Below are positions 1 through 6,419 of a stretch of DNA of 7,713 nucleotides, in pieces. This DNA is from JBKPCD01 sp046727175 (GTDB taxonomy: Bacteria > Acidobacteriota > Vicinamibacteria > Vicinamibacterales > 2-12-FULL-66-21), in the NCBI GenBank assembly GCA_046727175.1, contig JBKPCD010000113.1, forward strand, positions 1 through 7,713, in the 5' to 3' direction. Under the pieces are notes generated by a model. It was not told the DNA's origin and made no database searches. It worked only from the letters and a program-made list of their open reading frames with translations. Position 1 is the stretch's first letter. Every line of letters starts with the position of its first letter. Made by a program: the position numbers and the translations under genes.

Positions 1-701
1 CGTGCAGCCGACGATGCTGATGACGACATAGGCGGCGGCGGTAATGCCTTCTTCGGCGATGAAGAAGTGCAGCTGGCGCGCCATCGCCGGGGCGAGTCCT
101 GCAAGCAGTCGCTTCTTTGTGATCGCGTACTGCACGAAGTCGACGTCTCGATCGAGATGGAACCGGAACGGGCTGGCTCGAACCTGCCCCATGGCGACAA
201 TCGCGGCAAAGTCTCGTCCCTCACCGCCACGGATCAGCGTCATCGGGGCGCCGCGCCGCGACGATTCGGCCACTCTGAGTTCAGACTCGGTCATGAGATC
301 ACGTCGAAGCCGGCTGGCTGGTGTTCGTGGCGCATGTCTGAAAAGAGAAGCGCCATGGCGGCTCCGTCGCGCGCGGCTTGGTCGAGCAGTCGATCCACCA
401 GCTCTCGCGCACAACCGCTCGTGCGATGGGAAGGCTGCGTGCAAATCTCGCCGATTCCGCACACGCGCAGCGGCCGCTGATCGAGGACTGCCGCAAGGTC
501 GTACTGCGTGGCGCTGGCAAGCACGTCTGCACCATTCACGAGCGCCAATCGTCGCCGATGGCGACGCCCCCACCCGGTCTTCATCTGCGCGGAGTCAAAT
601 TTCGAGAAGGCTGGGCGACTCAGCCCGTCGGGCGAGATCAGGTGCACGGCGTCTCGAACGCGCTCGAGAATGACCCCTTCCGCTGGAACGACGGTCGCCA
701 C
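1..701 (-). pseudogene. GNAT-like N-acetyltransferase, frameshifted, 3' end outside the window
   Basis: Probable acetyl-CoA-dependent N-acyltransferase of unknown substrate, presumably cytosolic. The first segment reads from a GTG at 701 to a TGA at 293-291 (137 codons including the stop). It contains LALVNGADVLASATQYDL, then VCGIGEICTQPSHR followed by a helix (CARELVDRLLDQAARDG) and ALLFSDM. This matches the GNAT core: beta strand, an R-x-x-G-x-A acetyl-CoA loop (RTSGCA) and the following helix. The segment ends GFDVIS-stop. Homology resumes at once in another frame (TESELRVAESSRRGAPM, then FRFHLDRDVDFVQYAI and ARQLHFFIAEEG) and stays open to base 1. Adding one base between ATCTC and ATGACC rejoins the halves. 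The stop TGA overlaps an ATG (ATGA at 294-291), so the second half could in principle be translated by reinitiation. No convincing Shine-Dalgarno precedes the GTG, so the start is uncertain. Family call fairly confident; substrate unknown. Confidence 0.65.
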
Positions 702-811
702 CTGACGATTATCGTCCCGCACAGCGACCACATTGTGCCGCTTGTCTGCGTCGCCGCTCACGGAGTCGAGGGCCTGCGCCCCACGCTTGGCACATGCGCG
801 GTTCCTCGGGA

Positions 812-1038
812 TCAGCCGACGGGACTGAGCCGAGCCGACGCGTCCTCTGCATCGTTCTGATCGACGCACGTTTGAGAAGGTACGTTCCGTTTGCCTTGAC
901 GCAAGTGATCTCTCAGTCGAGCCACCTCCGTTGGAGCGCGTCGACGCATTCGTCGACGCTGCCGTGGTTCGTTTCAAGTGATTGGAGCCCACAGTACAAA
1001 CAGACTCCTTTCCTGCATGGAGGTGCGGTCTTCGTCAC
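812..1038 (-). pseudogene. Small zinc-knuckle plus coiled-coil protein, one-base frameshift
   Basis: Unknown function. The start is GTG at 1038, with GAGG five bases upstream (1047-1044). As it stands the frame ends after 41 residues at 913. Restoring one G after the CGG at 930-928 gives 75 residues ending at the TGA at 814-812. The restored protein has a C-x2-C-x8-H-x5-C arrangement (Cys13, Cys16, His25, Cys31; CLYCGLQSLETNHGSVDEC), which could bind one zinc ion. It runs straight into a charged amphipathic helix, ALQREVARLRDHLRQGKR, which looks like a short coiled coil. I have seen similar CxYCG...NHGS..EC..AL proteins as small unknowns in environmental bacteria. It lies between the broken kinase and the broken acetyltransferase on the same strand, with gaps over 100 bases, so an operon is not evident. 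Confidence 0.55.
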
Positions 1039-1213
1039 GATGTCCTCAATGACATCTGAGGTTGCGGCCAAGGCGGTCTCAGAACTCACCGGGAGACTAA
1101 CGGCCGAATACTGTTGCGAGCTGTACCGTTTGGCACATCCCGGCCGTTTGCGCTGGCAGTCGTTAGGTGCGCCAAACGCATGCATGACGTTGCACGATTG
1201 CCGTCGTCCCCGG

Positions 1214-1545
1214 CTACACGACCTCTTGCGGAGCACGCTCGTCAGCCGCCAGCGGCACTTCGATACTGAATACGCAGCCTTTGCCGGGCATATTGCGAAT
1301 GCGGATCTCGCCGCCGTGCGCCCTTACTGTTTTCCGAGCGATCGAGAGACCCAGGCCAAGGCCAGATCGATCGCTCCCGCGGCGCTCGCCAACACCTGAA
1401 ACAGATCGCCTTTGCTCGGCGGGATCCCGCCGCACTCGTCCTCGATCTCGAGGAGCAGCTGTTAATGAAGGTTCTTCCGGGATCCCTGTGGGTGACGACG
1501 TGGAGATGTGCCACGATCGCGCCACGGCGTCCAGGGCTGTGCGCG
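1214..1545 (-). pseudogene. Sensor histidine kinase relic, C-terminal HATPase_c domain
   Basis: Remnant of the ATP-binding domain of a two-component sensor kinase. In order on the minus strand: LLLEIEDECGGIPPSKGDLFQ (the G1/N-G box, in one frame), then VGERRGSDRSGLGLGLSIAR (F box and G2 box, in a second frame), then VRAHGGEIRIRN and GKGCVFSIEVPL, ending at TAG 1216-1214. The two frames join as LFQVFGERRGSDRSG if one T is added to the TT at 1392-1391. Upstream, an in-frame TAA at 1464-1462 and a third frame carrying LHVVTHRDPGR show a further break. The N box, phospho-accepting His region and sensor domain are not recognisable before the KimA gene begins at 1752 on the other strand. The relic therefore lacks the parts needed for signalling. 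The fold call is strong; the left boundary (about 1545) is approximate. Confidence 0.75.
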
Positions 1546-1686
1546 CCGCTCAAGTGTGGCCGTTACGAACCTCTGATGCCAGGGGCAGCGGGGCATCAAG
1601 AATGGACTTCGGTAACCCTGCGTCGCCGTCGCGGCCTGAGGCCGACGATTCGCTGCACATGAATCGGCCGGGAGGGGGCCGCTCGT

Positions 1687-1696
1687 GTGACGTCAC
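1687..1696. promoter_or_regulatory. Perfect 10-bp palindrome, possible operator
   Basis: GTGACGTCAC is a perfect inverted repeat ending 20 bases upstream of the proposed -35 box of the potassium importer gene. The position would suit an activator or repressor dimer. No regulator is encoded nearby and there is only one copy, so this is a suggestion only. Confidence 0.25.
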
Positions 1697-1716
1697 GTTT
1701 GTCCGCTGGTGCCCGA

Positions 1717-1746
1717 TTGCCTTCACCGGTCGGTCGGTTCGATACT
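1717..1746 (+). promoter_or_regulatory. Candidate sigma-70-type promoter of the KimA-type gene
   Basis: TTGCCT (1717-1722), an 18-base spacer, and GATACT (1741-1746) resemble -35 and -10 boxes. Only five bases separate the -10 box from the GTG start at 1752, so transcription would begin at or next to the start codon. No Shine-Dalgarno sequence is present, which agrees with a leaderless transcript. It also leaves no room for a c-di-AMP (ydaO-type) riboswitch leader, which often precedes potassium importer genes in Firmicutes. Confidence 0.4.
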
Positions 1747-1751
1747 GACGT

Positions 1752-3575
1752 GTGTTCAGCCCATTCAATCGTGTCCTTTTCGGTAGCCCTCTCGCGTCCT
1801 CGCAAGCCGGGTACGAACGGCTCACGAAGCTGACCGGTTTGGCAGTGCTGTCGTCCGATGCGCTGTCGTCGGTAGCGTATGCCACAGACGCCATGCTGGT
1901 GGTGCTGGTTCCAGTCGGACTGCTCGCCGTCGGCTCGATGGGGCCCATCGCGTTGCTGATCGCTGCCCTACTGATGATTGTGACGTTTTCATACCGTCAG
2001 ACGATTCACGCCTATCCGCAAGGGGGTGGCGCATACATCGTGGCGAAGGACAACTTGGGTATCCTGCCCGGTCTGATCGCCGCGACCGCGCTCCTCATTG
2101 ATTACGTGCTCACGGTGTCGGTGAGCGTCGCTGCCGGCGTGGCGGCCGTGGCCTCCGCAATTCCAAACGTGGGCGAATATCGACTGACGCTGGCCGTGAT
2201 CTTCATCGCGATGATCGCCTGGGGCAATCTCCGCGGCGTGCGCGAATCGGGCCGCATCTTCTCGATTCCCACCTATCTGTTCATCATGGCCGTGATGGTG
2301 TTGCTGCTCGTCGCCCTGGGACGAGCACTGACCGGACATTTTCCCGCGGCGATCACTCCGCCCCATACGGAGATCGCCGCGGGCGTGGGTGTATTCGTGC
2401 TCCTTCACGCGTTCGCGAACGGCTGCACGGCAATGACCGGCGTGGAAGCGATTTCGAACGGCATCCCCGCGTTTGAACCGCCAGAGTCTAAGAACGCCGC
2501 GGCGACTCTGCTGATCATGGCGGCGATCCTCGTGACGATGTTTCTCGGCATCAGCATCTTGAGCGCGGCCTTGCACGTCGTGCCACACGAACAGGAAACC
2601 GTCCTCTCGCAACTCGGCCGGACCGTGTTCGGAGGTCGAAATCTTGCCTACGGCATCCTGCAGTTGGCGACCACCTTGATTCTGGTCTTGGCGGCGAATA
2701 CCAGTTACGCAGATTTTCCCCGACTGGCGTCGATCTTGGCTCGCGATCGCTTTGCGCCCGTCCAGTTCATGCACCGGGGCGACCGACTCGCGTTTTCGAA
2801 CGGCATCATCCTGTTGACGGTATTCGCGATGGCGTTGGTGGTGATCTTTCGCGGGAATGTCTTTCGGTTGATTCCCCTCTATGCCGTCGGCGTCTTTCTG
2901 TCCTTCACGCTGTCGCAGGCTGGAATGGTCATCCACTGGCGACGACATCGCGAATCAGGATGGCGGATGCGCGCGGCGATGAACGCGCTGGGAGCGACCG
3001 CCACGCTGGGCGTACTGATCATTTTTGTGATCACGAAATTCCGCGAAGGGGCGTGGATGGTCGTCCTGATGATCCCGCTCGGTGTCTTCCTGTTCTTGAC
3101 CATTGCGCGGCATTACGACGCCGTCAAGCAGGAGCTGTCGCTCAATGGATACGCAGCCTCGTCGCCGCGTCATGTCGCGTTCGTGGTCATCGTTTCTGCG
3201 ATGAACCGTGTGACGGTTGAGACCCTGAGGTACGCGCGCAGTCTGAGTACGGATGTCCGAGCGGTTCATGTGAACCTTGACGCCGACCGTGCTGACAGCA
3301 TCGAGCGCGACTGGTCTGAGTGGGGAATCGATACCACGCTCGCGATTTTGGACTCACCGTATCGCTCCTTCGTCGGACCTGTGCTCCAGTATCTTCAACA
3401 GTTCGCGACCAAGACGCCAGACGCGTTGATTACCGTCGTGTTGCCAGAGGTCATACCACATCGATGGTGGCACACGGTGCTGCATAATCGCTGGAGCGTT
3501 CAGTTACGTGCGGCGCTGATGCACGAAACTCGCGTCATGGTGATTACGACGGTGGACTGGCCACTAAGACGCTGA
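1752..3575 (+). CDS. kimA: KimA-type high-affinity potassium importer (APC superfamily)
   Basis: Inner-membrane proton-coupled potassium uptake protein, 607 residues, the same length as Bacillus subtilis KimA (YdaO) as I recall it. The GTG start is supported because the N-terminus aligns without gaps (MFSPFNRVLFGSPL, then LTKL, then LSSDALSSVAYAT). Residues known to me as potassium/proton-site positions in KimA are kept: Asp36, Tyr43, Asp117 and Thr121 (LLIDYVLTVSVS), and Thr229 and Glu232 in TGVEAISN. The YPQGGGAYIVAK stretch (88-99) and LIPLYAVGVF are also kept. About twelve hydrophobic segments run to residue 455. Residues 456-607 form the cytosolic C-terminal domain, ending with the conserved RWWHTVLHN (571-579). 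In B. subtilis this domain senses c-di-AMP; whether it does here is inference. No frameshift or premature stop is present. It is single and divergent from the broken kinase. A generic amino-acid permease is less likely given these motifs. Confidence 0.93.
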   Translation: MFSPFNRVLFGSPLASSQAGYERLTKLTGLAVLSSDALSSVAYATDAMLVVLVPVGLLAVGSMGPIALLIAALLMIVTFSYRQTIHAYPQGGGAYIVAKDNLGILPGLIAATALLIDYVLTVSVSVAAGVAAVASAIPNVGEYRLTLAVIFIAMIAWGNLRGVRESGRIFSIPTYLFIMAVMVLLLVALGRALTGHFPAAITPPHTEIAAGVGVFVLLHAFANGCTAMTGVEAISNGIPAFEPPESKNAAATLLIMAAILVTMFLGISILSAALHVVPHEQETVLSQLGRTVFGGRNLAYGILQLATTLILVLAANTSYADFPRLASILARDRFAPVQFMHRGDRLAFSNGIILLTVFAMALVVIFRGNVFRLIPLYAVGVFLSFTLSQAGMVIHWRRHRESGWRMRAAMNALGATATLGVLIIFVITKFREGAWMVVLMIPLGVFLFLTIARHYDAVKQELSLNGYAASSPRHVAFVVIVSAMNRVTVETLRYARSLSTDVRAVHVNLDADRADSIERDWSEWGIDTTLAILDSPYRSFVGPVLQYLQQFATKTPDALITVVLPEVIPHRWWHTVLHNRWSVQLRAALMHETRVMVITTVDWPLRR

Positions 3576-3838
3576 ACCAGGAACGCGACGGCTCCTTCAT
3601 GCGCAGCGCAAGCGCCCTGAGCGAGCGTGGCTGCCGGTCCAGGGTCACGACAACCTTTACGGTTGTCACGATCGGTCACGATCAGATCATCGATCCGTCC
3701 ATAATCGTGAATCCGACGCACGCCTGCGGAGTGAAGTCCCGCGAGCGGGTCTTCCCGCACTTCGAGAATGTCGGCACACCCGCTTCGATGGAGCCCACAC
3801 TAAAGGCCGGCGATCCGACTCCGCCGTAAATCTCACAA
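3576..3838. other. Convergent intergenic region with two stem-loops
   Basis: This lies between the ends of two convergent genes; I see no gene in it. One stem-loop is GACAACC-TTTAC-GGTTGTC at 3649-3667, with TCACGATC repeated just after it (3665-3672 and 3675-3682). A second is CGGCG...CGCCG at 3808-3826, just beyond the stop of the minus-strand coiled-coil gene. Neither is followed by a clear run of T, so both are weak terminator candidates. Confidence 0.3.
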
Positions 3839-4045
3839 TCACTCAAGGTCCTTCAGCAGCGCTGCGTACTCGCGTTCCGCGTCAGCAAGCTTCGCCTTGA
3901 TGTTGACGCAATTCGCCCGCAGCCGTTCGATCAGGTCCAATGTTTCGTCCAGATTCCGCCGCAGTTCCTTGATTTGTCGATCAAGCGCGGCAAGGCGTAT
4001 TTTGATGGAAGCGTCAGGAGCCGGCGGAGAGGCTGGAGAATCCAT
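3839..4045 (-). CDS. Small coiled-coil protein, 68 residues, unknown function
   Basis: No family recognised. The start is the ATG at 4045-4043, preceded by a strong AGGAGG site eight bases upstream. The longer reading to 4105 lacks such a site and would have to be transcribed from upstream of the promoter. Residues 1-13 are rich in Pro and Ala and probably disordered. Residues 14-68 form one continuous charged helix with heptad-like spacing of Leu, Ile and Val (RLAALDRQIKELRRNLDETL, then IKAKLADAEREYAALLKDLE), so a dimeric coiled coil is likely. There is one Cys (Cys46), no signal peptide and no membrane segment. It has its own candidate promoter and converges on the potassium importer gene. 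The frame is intact, unlike most neighbours. It is probably cytosolic; its partner is unknown. Confidence 0.7.
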   Translation of the reverse strand: MDSPASPPAPDASIKIRLAALDRQIKELRRNLDETLDLIERLRANCVNIKAKLADAEREYAALLKDLE

Positions 4046-4077
4046 ATCTGAAGCCTCCTCATGCAGTCTCGGACCTA

Positions 4078-4105
4078 ATCTAACGAATCGGACTGGGCAC
4101 TTCAA
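4078..4105 (-). promoter_or_regulatory. Candidate promoter of the coiled-coil gene
   Basis: On the minus strand, TTGAAG (4105-4100), a 16-base spacer and TTAGAT (4083-4078) resemble -35 and -10 boxes. Transcription would start near 4071 and give a leader of about 25 bases containing the AGGAGG ribosome site. Confidence 0.4.
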
Positions 4106-4593
4106 ACTCGACCCAAATTACCGAGAGCCGAATGTTGTTGGGTTTGGAAAGGCATAATCCGCCGTCTGAAAGACGGTGGCCTGATCCGCAGGTAATGCCC
4201 AGCAGCAAGCACGCGGAATGCCGGGTCGCACAGGACCATCCGCACGGGAACCCTCAGTACACACGTGACCGGGCGTCAGCAGTGGCGTTGAGCGCTCGTC
4301 CGTCAAGACGTTGTCCGACTGAGACGCCTTACGCGTCACCCTGAACGCATCGCTGTTACGAACATTCGCGCTGAACTCGCTGGCCGCGACGGCGACGGCG
4401 GGCCGAATCGGCGCGTGTTGCCGACGGGTTTTCTTTATACAGGTCGTGTGCCGGGTGATGCTCGTACAGCTGGAAGAAGGTCGCGACGACCACAGCGCGG
4501 TGGAGCCGAACGCTACGGGCCGCGGCAGCGCTTGAGAATGCCGAACGACGGCAGTGCCTTAGGCCTCGAAGGTCTCGCGACGCGGCAGGTGCG
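4106..4593. other. Region without a recognisable gene; one strong stem-loop
   Basis: No reading frame here shows a recognisable protein or a well-placed ribosome site. The main structure is a stem-loop at 4159-4179: CCGCCGTCT, loop GAA, AGACGGTGG, nine pairs with one G-T. A smaller hairpin, GACGC-CTTAC-GCGTC, lies near 4322-4336. Neither has a T-tract. The stretch before 4594 may include decayed flanking sequence of the transposase remnant, but no terminal inverted repeat can be identified. Confidence 0.3.
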
Positions 4594-4886
4594 ATGGCTA
4601 CAGAGCGTTATAGCCAGCTTGGCTTCGGATTCCAACCGAAAGTCGTCGTTGGTTTCGCTGGCGGGACGCTTAAAGAACGGATGGCGGCCTGCTCCTCTCG
4701 TTCGAGAATTCGATGAGCAGCTCCGGCTCAGCGCCGATGTGGTCGCTCGGATCACGGACACCCGCGACCGGCGGCACATTACGCACGAACTGGACGCGCT
4801 TGTCCGCCAAGTGTTGATCAGATCGCCGCAGGGTATGAGACGTCAACGACGCCGACCAGCTGCGCCATGACCCGACGTTCCCGGTG
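4594..4886 (+). mobile_element. Decayed N-terminal fragment of an IS1380-type transposase
   Basis: Relic of a DDE transposase of the IS1380 type. It begins ATG at 4594 with MATERYSQLGFGFQPKVVV, then FAGGTL. The reading then changes frame several times: DGGLLL (4680-4697), VREFDEQLRLSADVVARI and TDTRDRRHITHELDALVRQ, then DQIAAGYE, then DVNDADQLRHDPTF up to about 4886. This is the characteristic N-terminal order of the family (DGGLLLxRExDxxLGL, then RQRVYQIAAGYEDxNDADxLRxDP). Adding one base before GTT (about 4813) and one G in the GAGAC at 4837-4841 restores the last two joins. The catalytic DDE domain and the rest of the transposase are absent, so the element cannot move by itself. No terminal inverted repeats or target duplication were found. 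Confidence 0.75.
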
Positions 4887-5180
4887 CATTGGAATCGCCT
4901 TAACGACAGAACTGTTGAGCTGCTTCCACGGAACTAAATAGCTGTTCCGATGGTGCGGGGGTATTAGGTGTCCTATCACTCTTGACTTTTCGACGGAGTC
5001 GGCCGATCCCCTATTGGGGTAATCGCCTGGTGTACAGGTGGTCGTCAGCGACGGTCCAGCCTATGCGCTGTGCGGACGGACGCGCGTGGTCCACTTGGCG
5101 CAGGACTGATCTCTGCTCGTCGGGCGATGCTGTTTTCTTCTGTGCTCTGCGGGCGTAGACGGCCGCGATCATCATGACGC
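4887..5180. other. Noncoding stretch after the transposase relic
   Basis: I see no gene. The only local structure is CCCC-TATT-GGGG near 5010-5021. The frame after the transposase fragment stays open briefly (VHWNRLNDRTVELLP) but does not look like transposase and stops at TAA near 4935. The deletion or insertion that removed the rest of the element probably lies here. Confidence 0.35.
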
Positions 5181-5609
5181 TCAATCCCCCTTTCCCTTAT
5201 CTGTAGAAAAGAGTTCGTGCATCAGTTTGTCCCGATCCTCGCCTGATAATGCCTGACCATCCCGGGCAAACCGCTGCATCTTGGCGATTGCGGCTTTATC
5301 CGCCTCGAAGTCACGCTGCAGTCGACTGAGGGCCTCTTGAACCGTCGTCCTCTCGCCTTGTAGCAGCAACGAGACGTTTGCGTTCGGGAGATCGTTGGGG
5401 AGATTGCTGCTCACGACAGACAGGACTTGAAGGGCGGCCTCATGCTTGGTTTGCAACAATTCGCATAACTCAAGACATGCCTCAACGATCGCAAGTCGTG
5501 CCACCGCGTCTTGGTCGTCAGCGGCCGCGAGGATGTGCTGGAGAGTATGCCGGAGACGGAATTCCAAATGACGTCCGACCTGATATCGATCATCATCCTC
5601 TTCAGTCAC
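5181..5609 (-). CDS. Helical protein of unknown function, 142 residues
   Basis: No family recognised. I chose the GTG at 5609 because AAGGAGG (5622-5616) lies six bases upstream and because this GTG overlaps the repaired stop of the previous gene as GTGA. A longer reading from 5633 lacks this support. The product starts with an acidic segment (TEEDDDRYQVGRHLEFRL) and is mostly alpha-helical, with an Ala/Leu-rich helix (VARLAIVEACLELCELLQTK) and a later helical pair (VQEALSRLQRDFEADKAAIA), ending in a Lys/Asp-rich tail. There is no signal peptide, membrane segment or obvious catalytic motif. It is probably cytosolic and translationally coupled to the WLLR protein upstream. The frame is intact. 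Confidence 0.65.
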   Translation of the reverse strand: MTEEDDDRYQVGRHLEFRLRHTLQHILAAADDQDAVARLAIVEACLELCELLQTKHEAALQVLSVVSSNLPNDLPNANVSLLLQGERTTVQEALSRLQRDFEADKAAIAKMQRFARDGQALSGEDRDKLMHELFSTDKGKGD

Positions 5610-5866
5610 TGATGGCCTCCTTCTTGGTGCCACCCCTTCTCCTCAAACTGTTGTTGCAGTCGGGCGCCAGATCCGCCAGCGCTAATCCGTTGCGTACGGC
5701 CTCCGTAAACAAGATCTCGCCATCGAGCGTGATGCGTACCTCGGTGCCGAGCGGATGCGTGAACAAGGTGCAGACGGCTGCGTGCGTACCTCTACGGAGT
5801 AGCCAGACATCGCCACATTCGCGCCATCGCATTCAGGCACGTTGATCGACGCGCGTGCTCGGTCAT
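5606..5866 (-). pseudogene. Short WLLR-type protein of unknown function, frameshifted
   Basis: The recognisable core is VWLLRRGTHAAVCTLFTHPL, then GTEVRITLDGEILFTEAVR and NGLALADLA, and, after a frame change, LQQQFEEKGWHQEGGHQ and TGA at 5608-5606. Adding one base to the CCC at 5664-5662 joins the two parts. This layout (WLLR-G...THP.G.EVR..DGE......GLAL.DLA....QFEEKGW) is one I know from small uncharacterised Acidobacteriota proteins. The repaired stop overlaps the next gene's GTG as GTGA. The proposed start is ATG 5866, four bases after GGAGG and overlapping the preceding stop as ATGA. Using it requires two more one-base additions before WLLR, which would give 87 residues. Alternatively translation begins at ATG 5832, which has no ribosome site. 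The N-terminus is therefore uncertain. The function is unknown. Confidence 0.55.
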
Positions 5867-6072
5867 GTGCCCTCCGCACCGTTGACTAAGACCCCCGGCG
5901 GGTGGTCGCCCGCCTGCGGTCCGCTCTCTCGATGACACCGCGGCGCTCGATCCACGTGCGCAAACGCGCGCCGAATCTGCTCACTCTCGGGGACCTTCAG
6001 CACCACAATTGACTGCATCGCTACAGTGGAGCTTGCTGATAATCGCCTCACCGACAACGTTCCGACGGCCAC
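5863..6072 (-). CDS. Possible small protein upstream of the WLLR gene
   Basis: I do not recognise it. The reading frame ends at a TGA that overlaps the ATG at 5866 as ATGA, which suggests coupling with the following gene. The start is unclear: GTG 6072 has only purines directly against it, and ATG 6018 (MQSIVVLKVPESEQIRRAF) lacks a ribosome site. The C-terminal part is rich in Pro, Gly and His. A GGCGGG/CCCGCC stem-loop (5897-5914) lies inside it. It could be a broken longer gene or chance. Confidence 0.25.
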   Translation of the reverse strand: MAVGTLSVRRLSASSTVAMQSIVVLKVPESEQIRRAFAHVDRAPRCHRESGPQAGDHPPGVLVNGAEGT

Positions 6073-6419
6073 CTTCTTAAGGCCGCCGCGCTTTCTTCAC
6101 GGTGACTCTCGTTGGCCATCGCGCAAATGCATGACGCCGCACGAAAAACAAGTACACGCCGGCGCAGGATGTGGAACTTGGTCAGCCGGCGGCGACGGAA
6201 CACGAGCCGCTTCTTCGAGATGACGCATCGAGTCCTTCGTGAATCGAATCCGCCCGTGCCTCGTGCAAGTGAGGCCGTCCGAGATGGAGCATCGCAAGTT
6301 CCGGGTAATGTCTCTGTTCGCGTGAGCGCAGAGCGCTCAAGGCAAGAGGTCGAGCGGCCTGCTTGACGCGGCGGTGACGGGCGATCCCATTTCCGCCCTG
6401 CCAAGCACGCCAAATACGA
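6073..6419. other. No clear gene; one weak Cys-containing small frame
   Basis: No recognisable homology on either strand. A 43-codon minus-strand frame (ATG 6228, AAGGA four bases upstream, TGA at 6099-6097) contains CTCFSCGVMH, a possible metal-binding cluster, but this alone does not establish a gene. The other frames are arginine-rich, as expected of noncoding GC-rich sequence. Confidence 0.2.

Noticed and set aside
44..860. Several plus-strand open frames in the left arm
   Set aside because: They are arginine- and serine-rich and lie opposite the recognisable acetyltransferase sequence.
1417..1432. Perfect 16-bp palindrome CGGCGGGATCCCGCCG
   Set aside because: It lies within the codons for the conserved C-G-G-I-P-P of the kinase ATPase motif, so coding explains it.
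1989..2948. Long minus-strand open frame of 319 codons opposite the KimA gene
   Set aside because: It is rich in Arg, His and Gln, has no recognisable domain, and is fully antisense to a strongly supported transporter.
3649..3667. Stem-loop after KimA as an intrinsic terminator
   Set aside because: No T-tract follows on either strand and it lies 74 bases after the stop, so it is described but not called a terminator.
4982..5010. TTGACT as a -35 box of a promoter
   Set aside because: No reasonable -10 box follows at 16-18 bases and no plus-strand gene lies downstream.
6097..6297. Minus-strand frame with CTCFSCG as a metal-binding gene
   Set aside because: It has no homology that I recognise and only a weak ribosome site; kept only as a note in the region entry.
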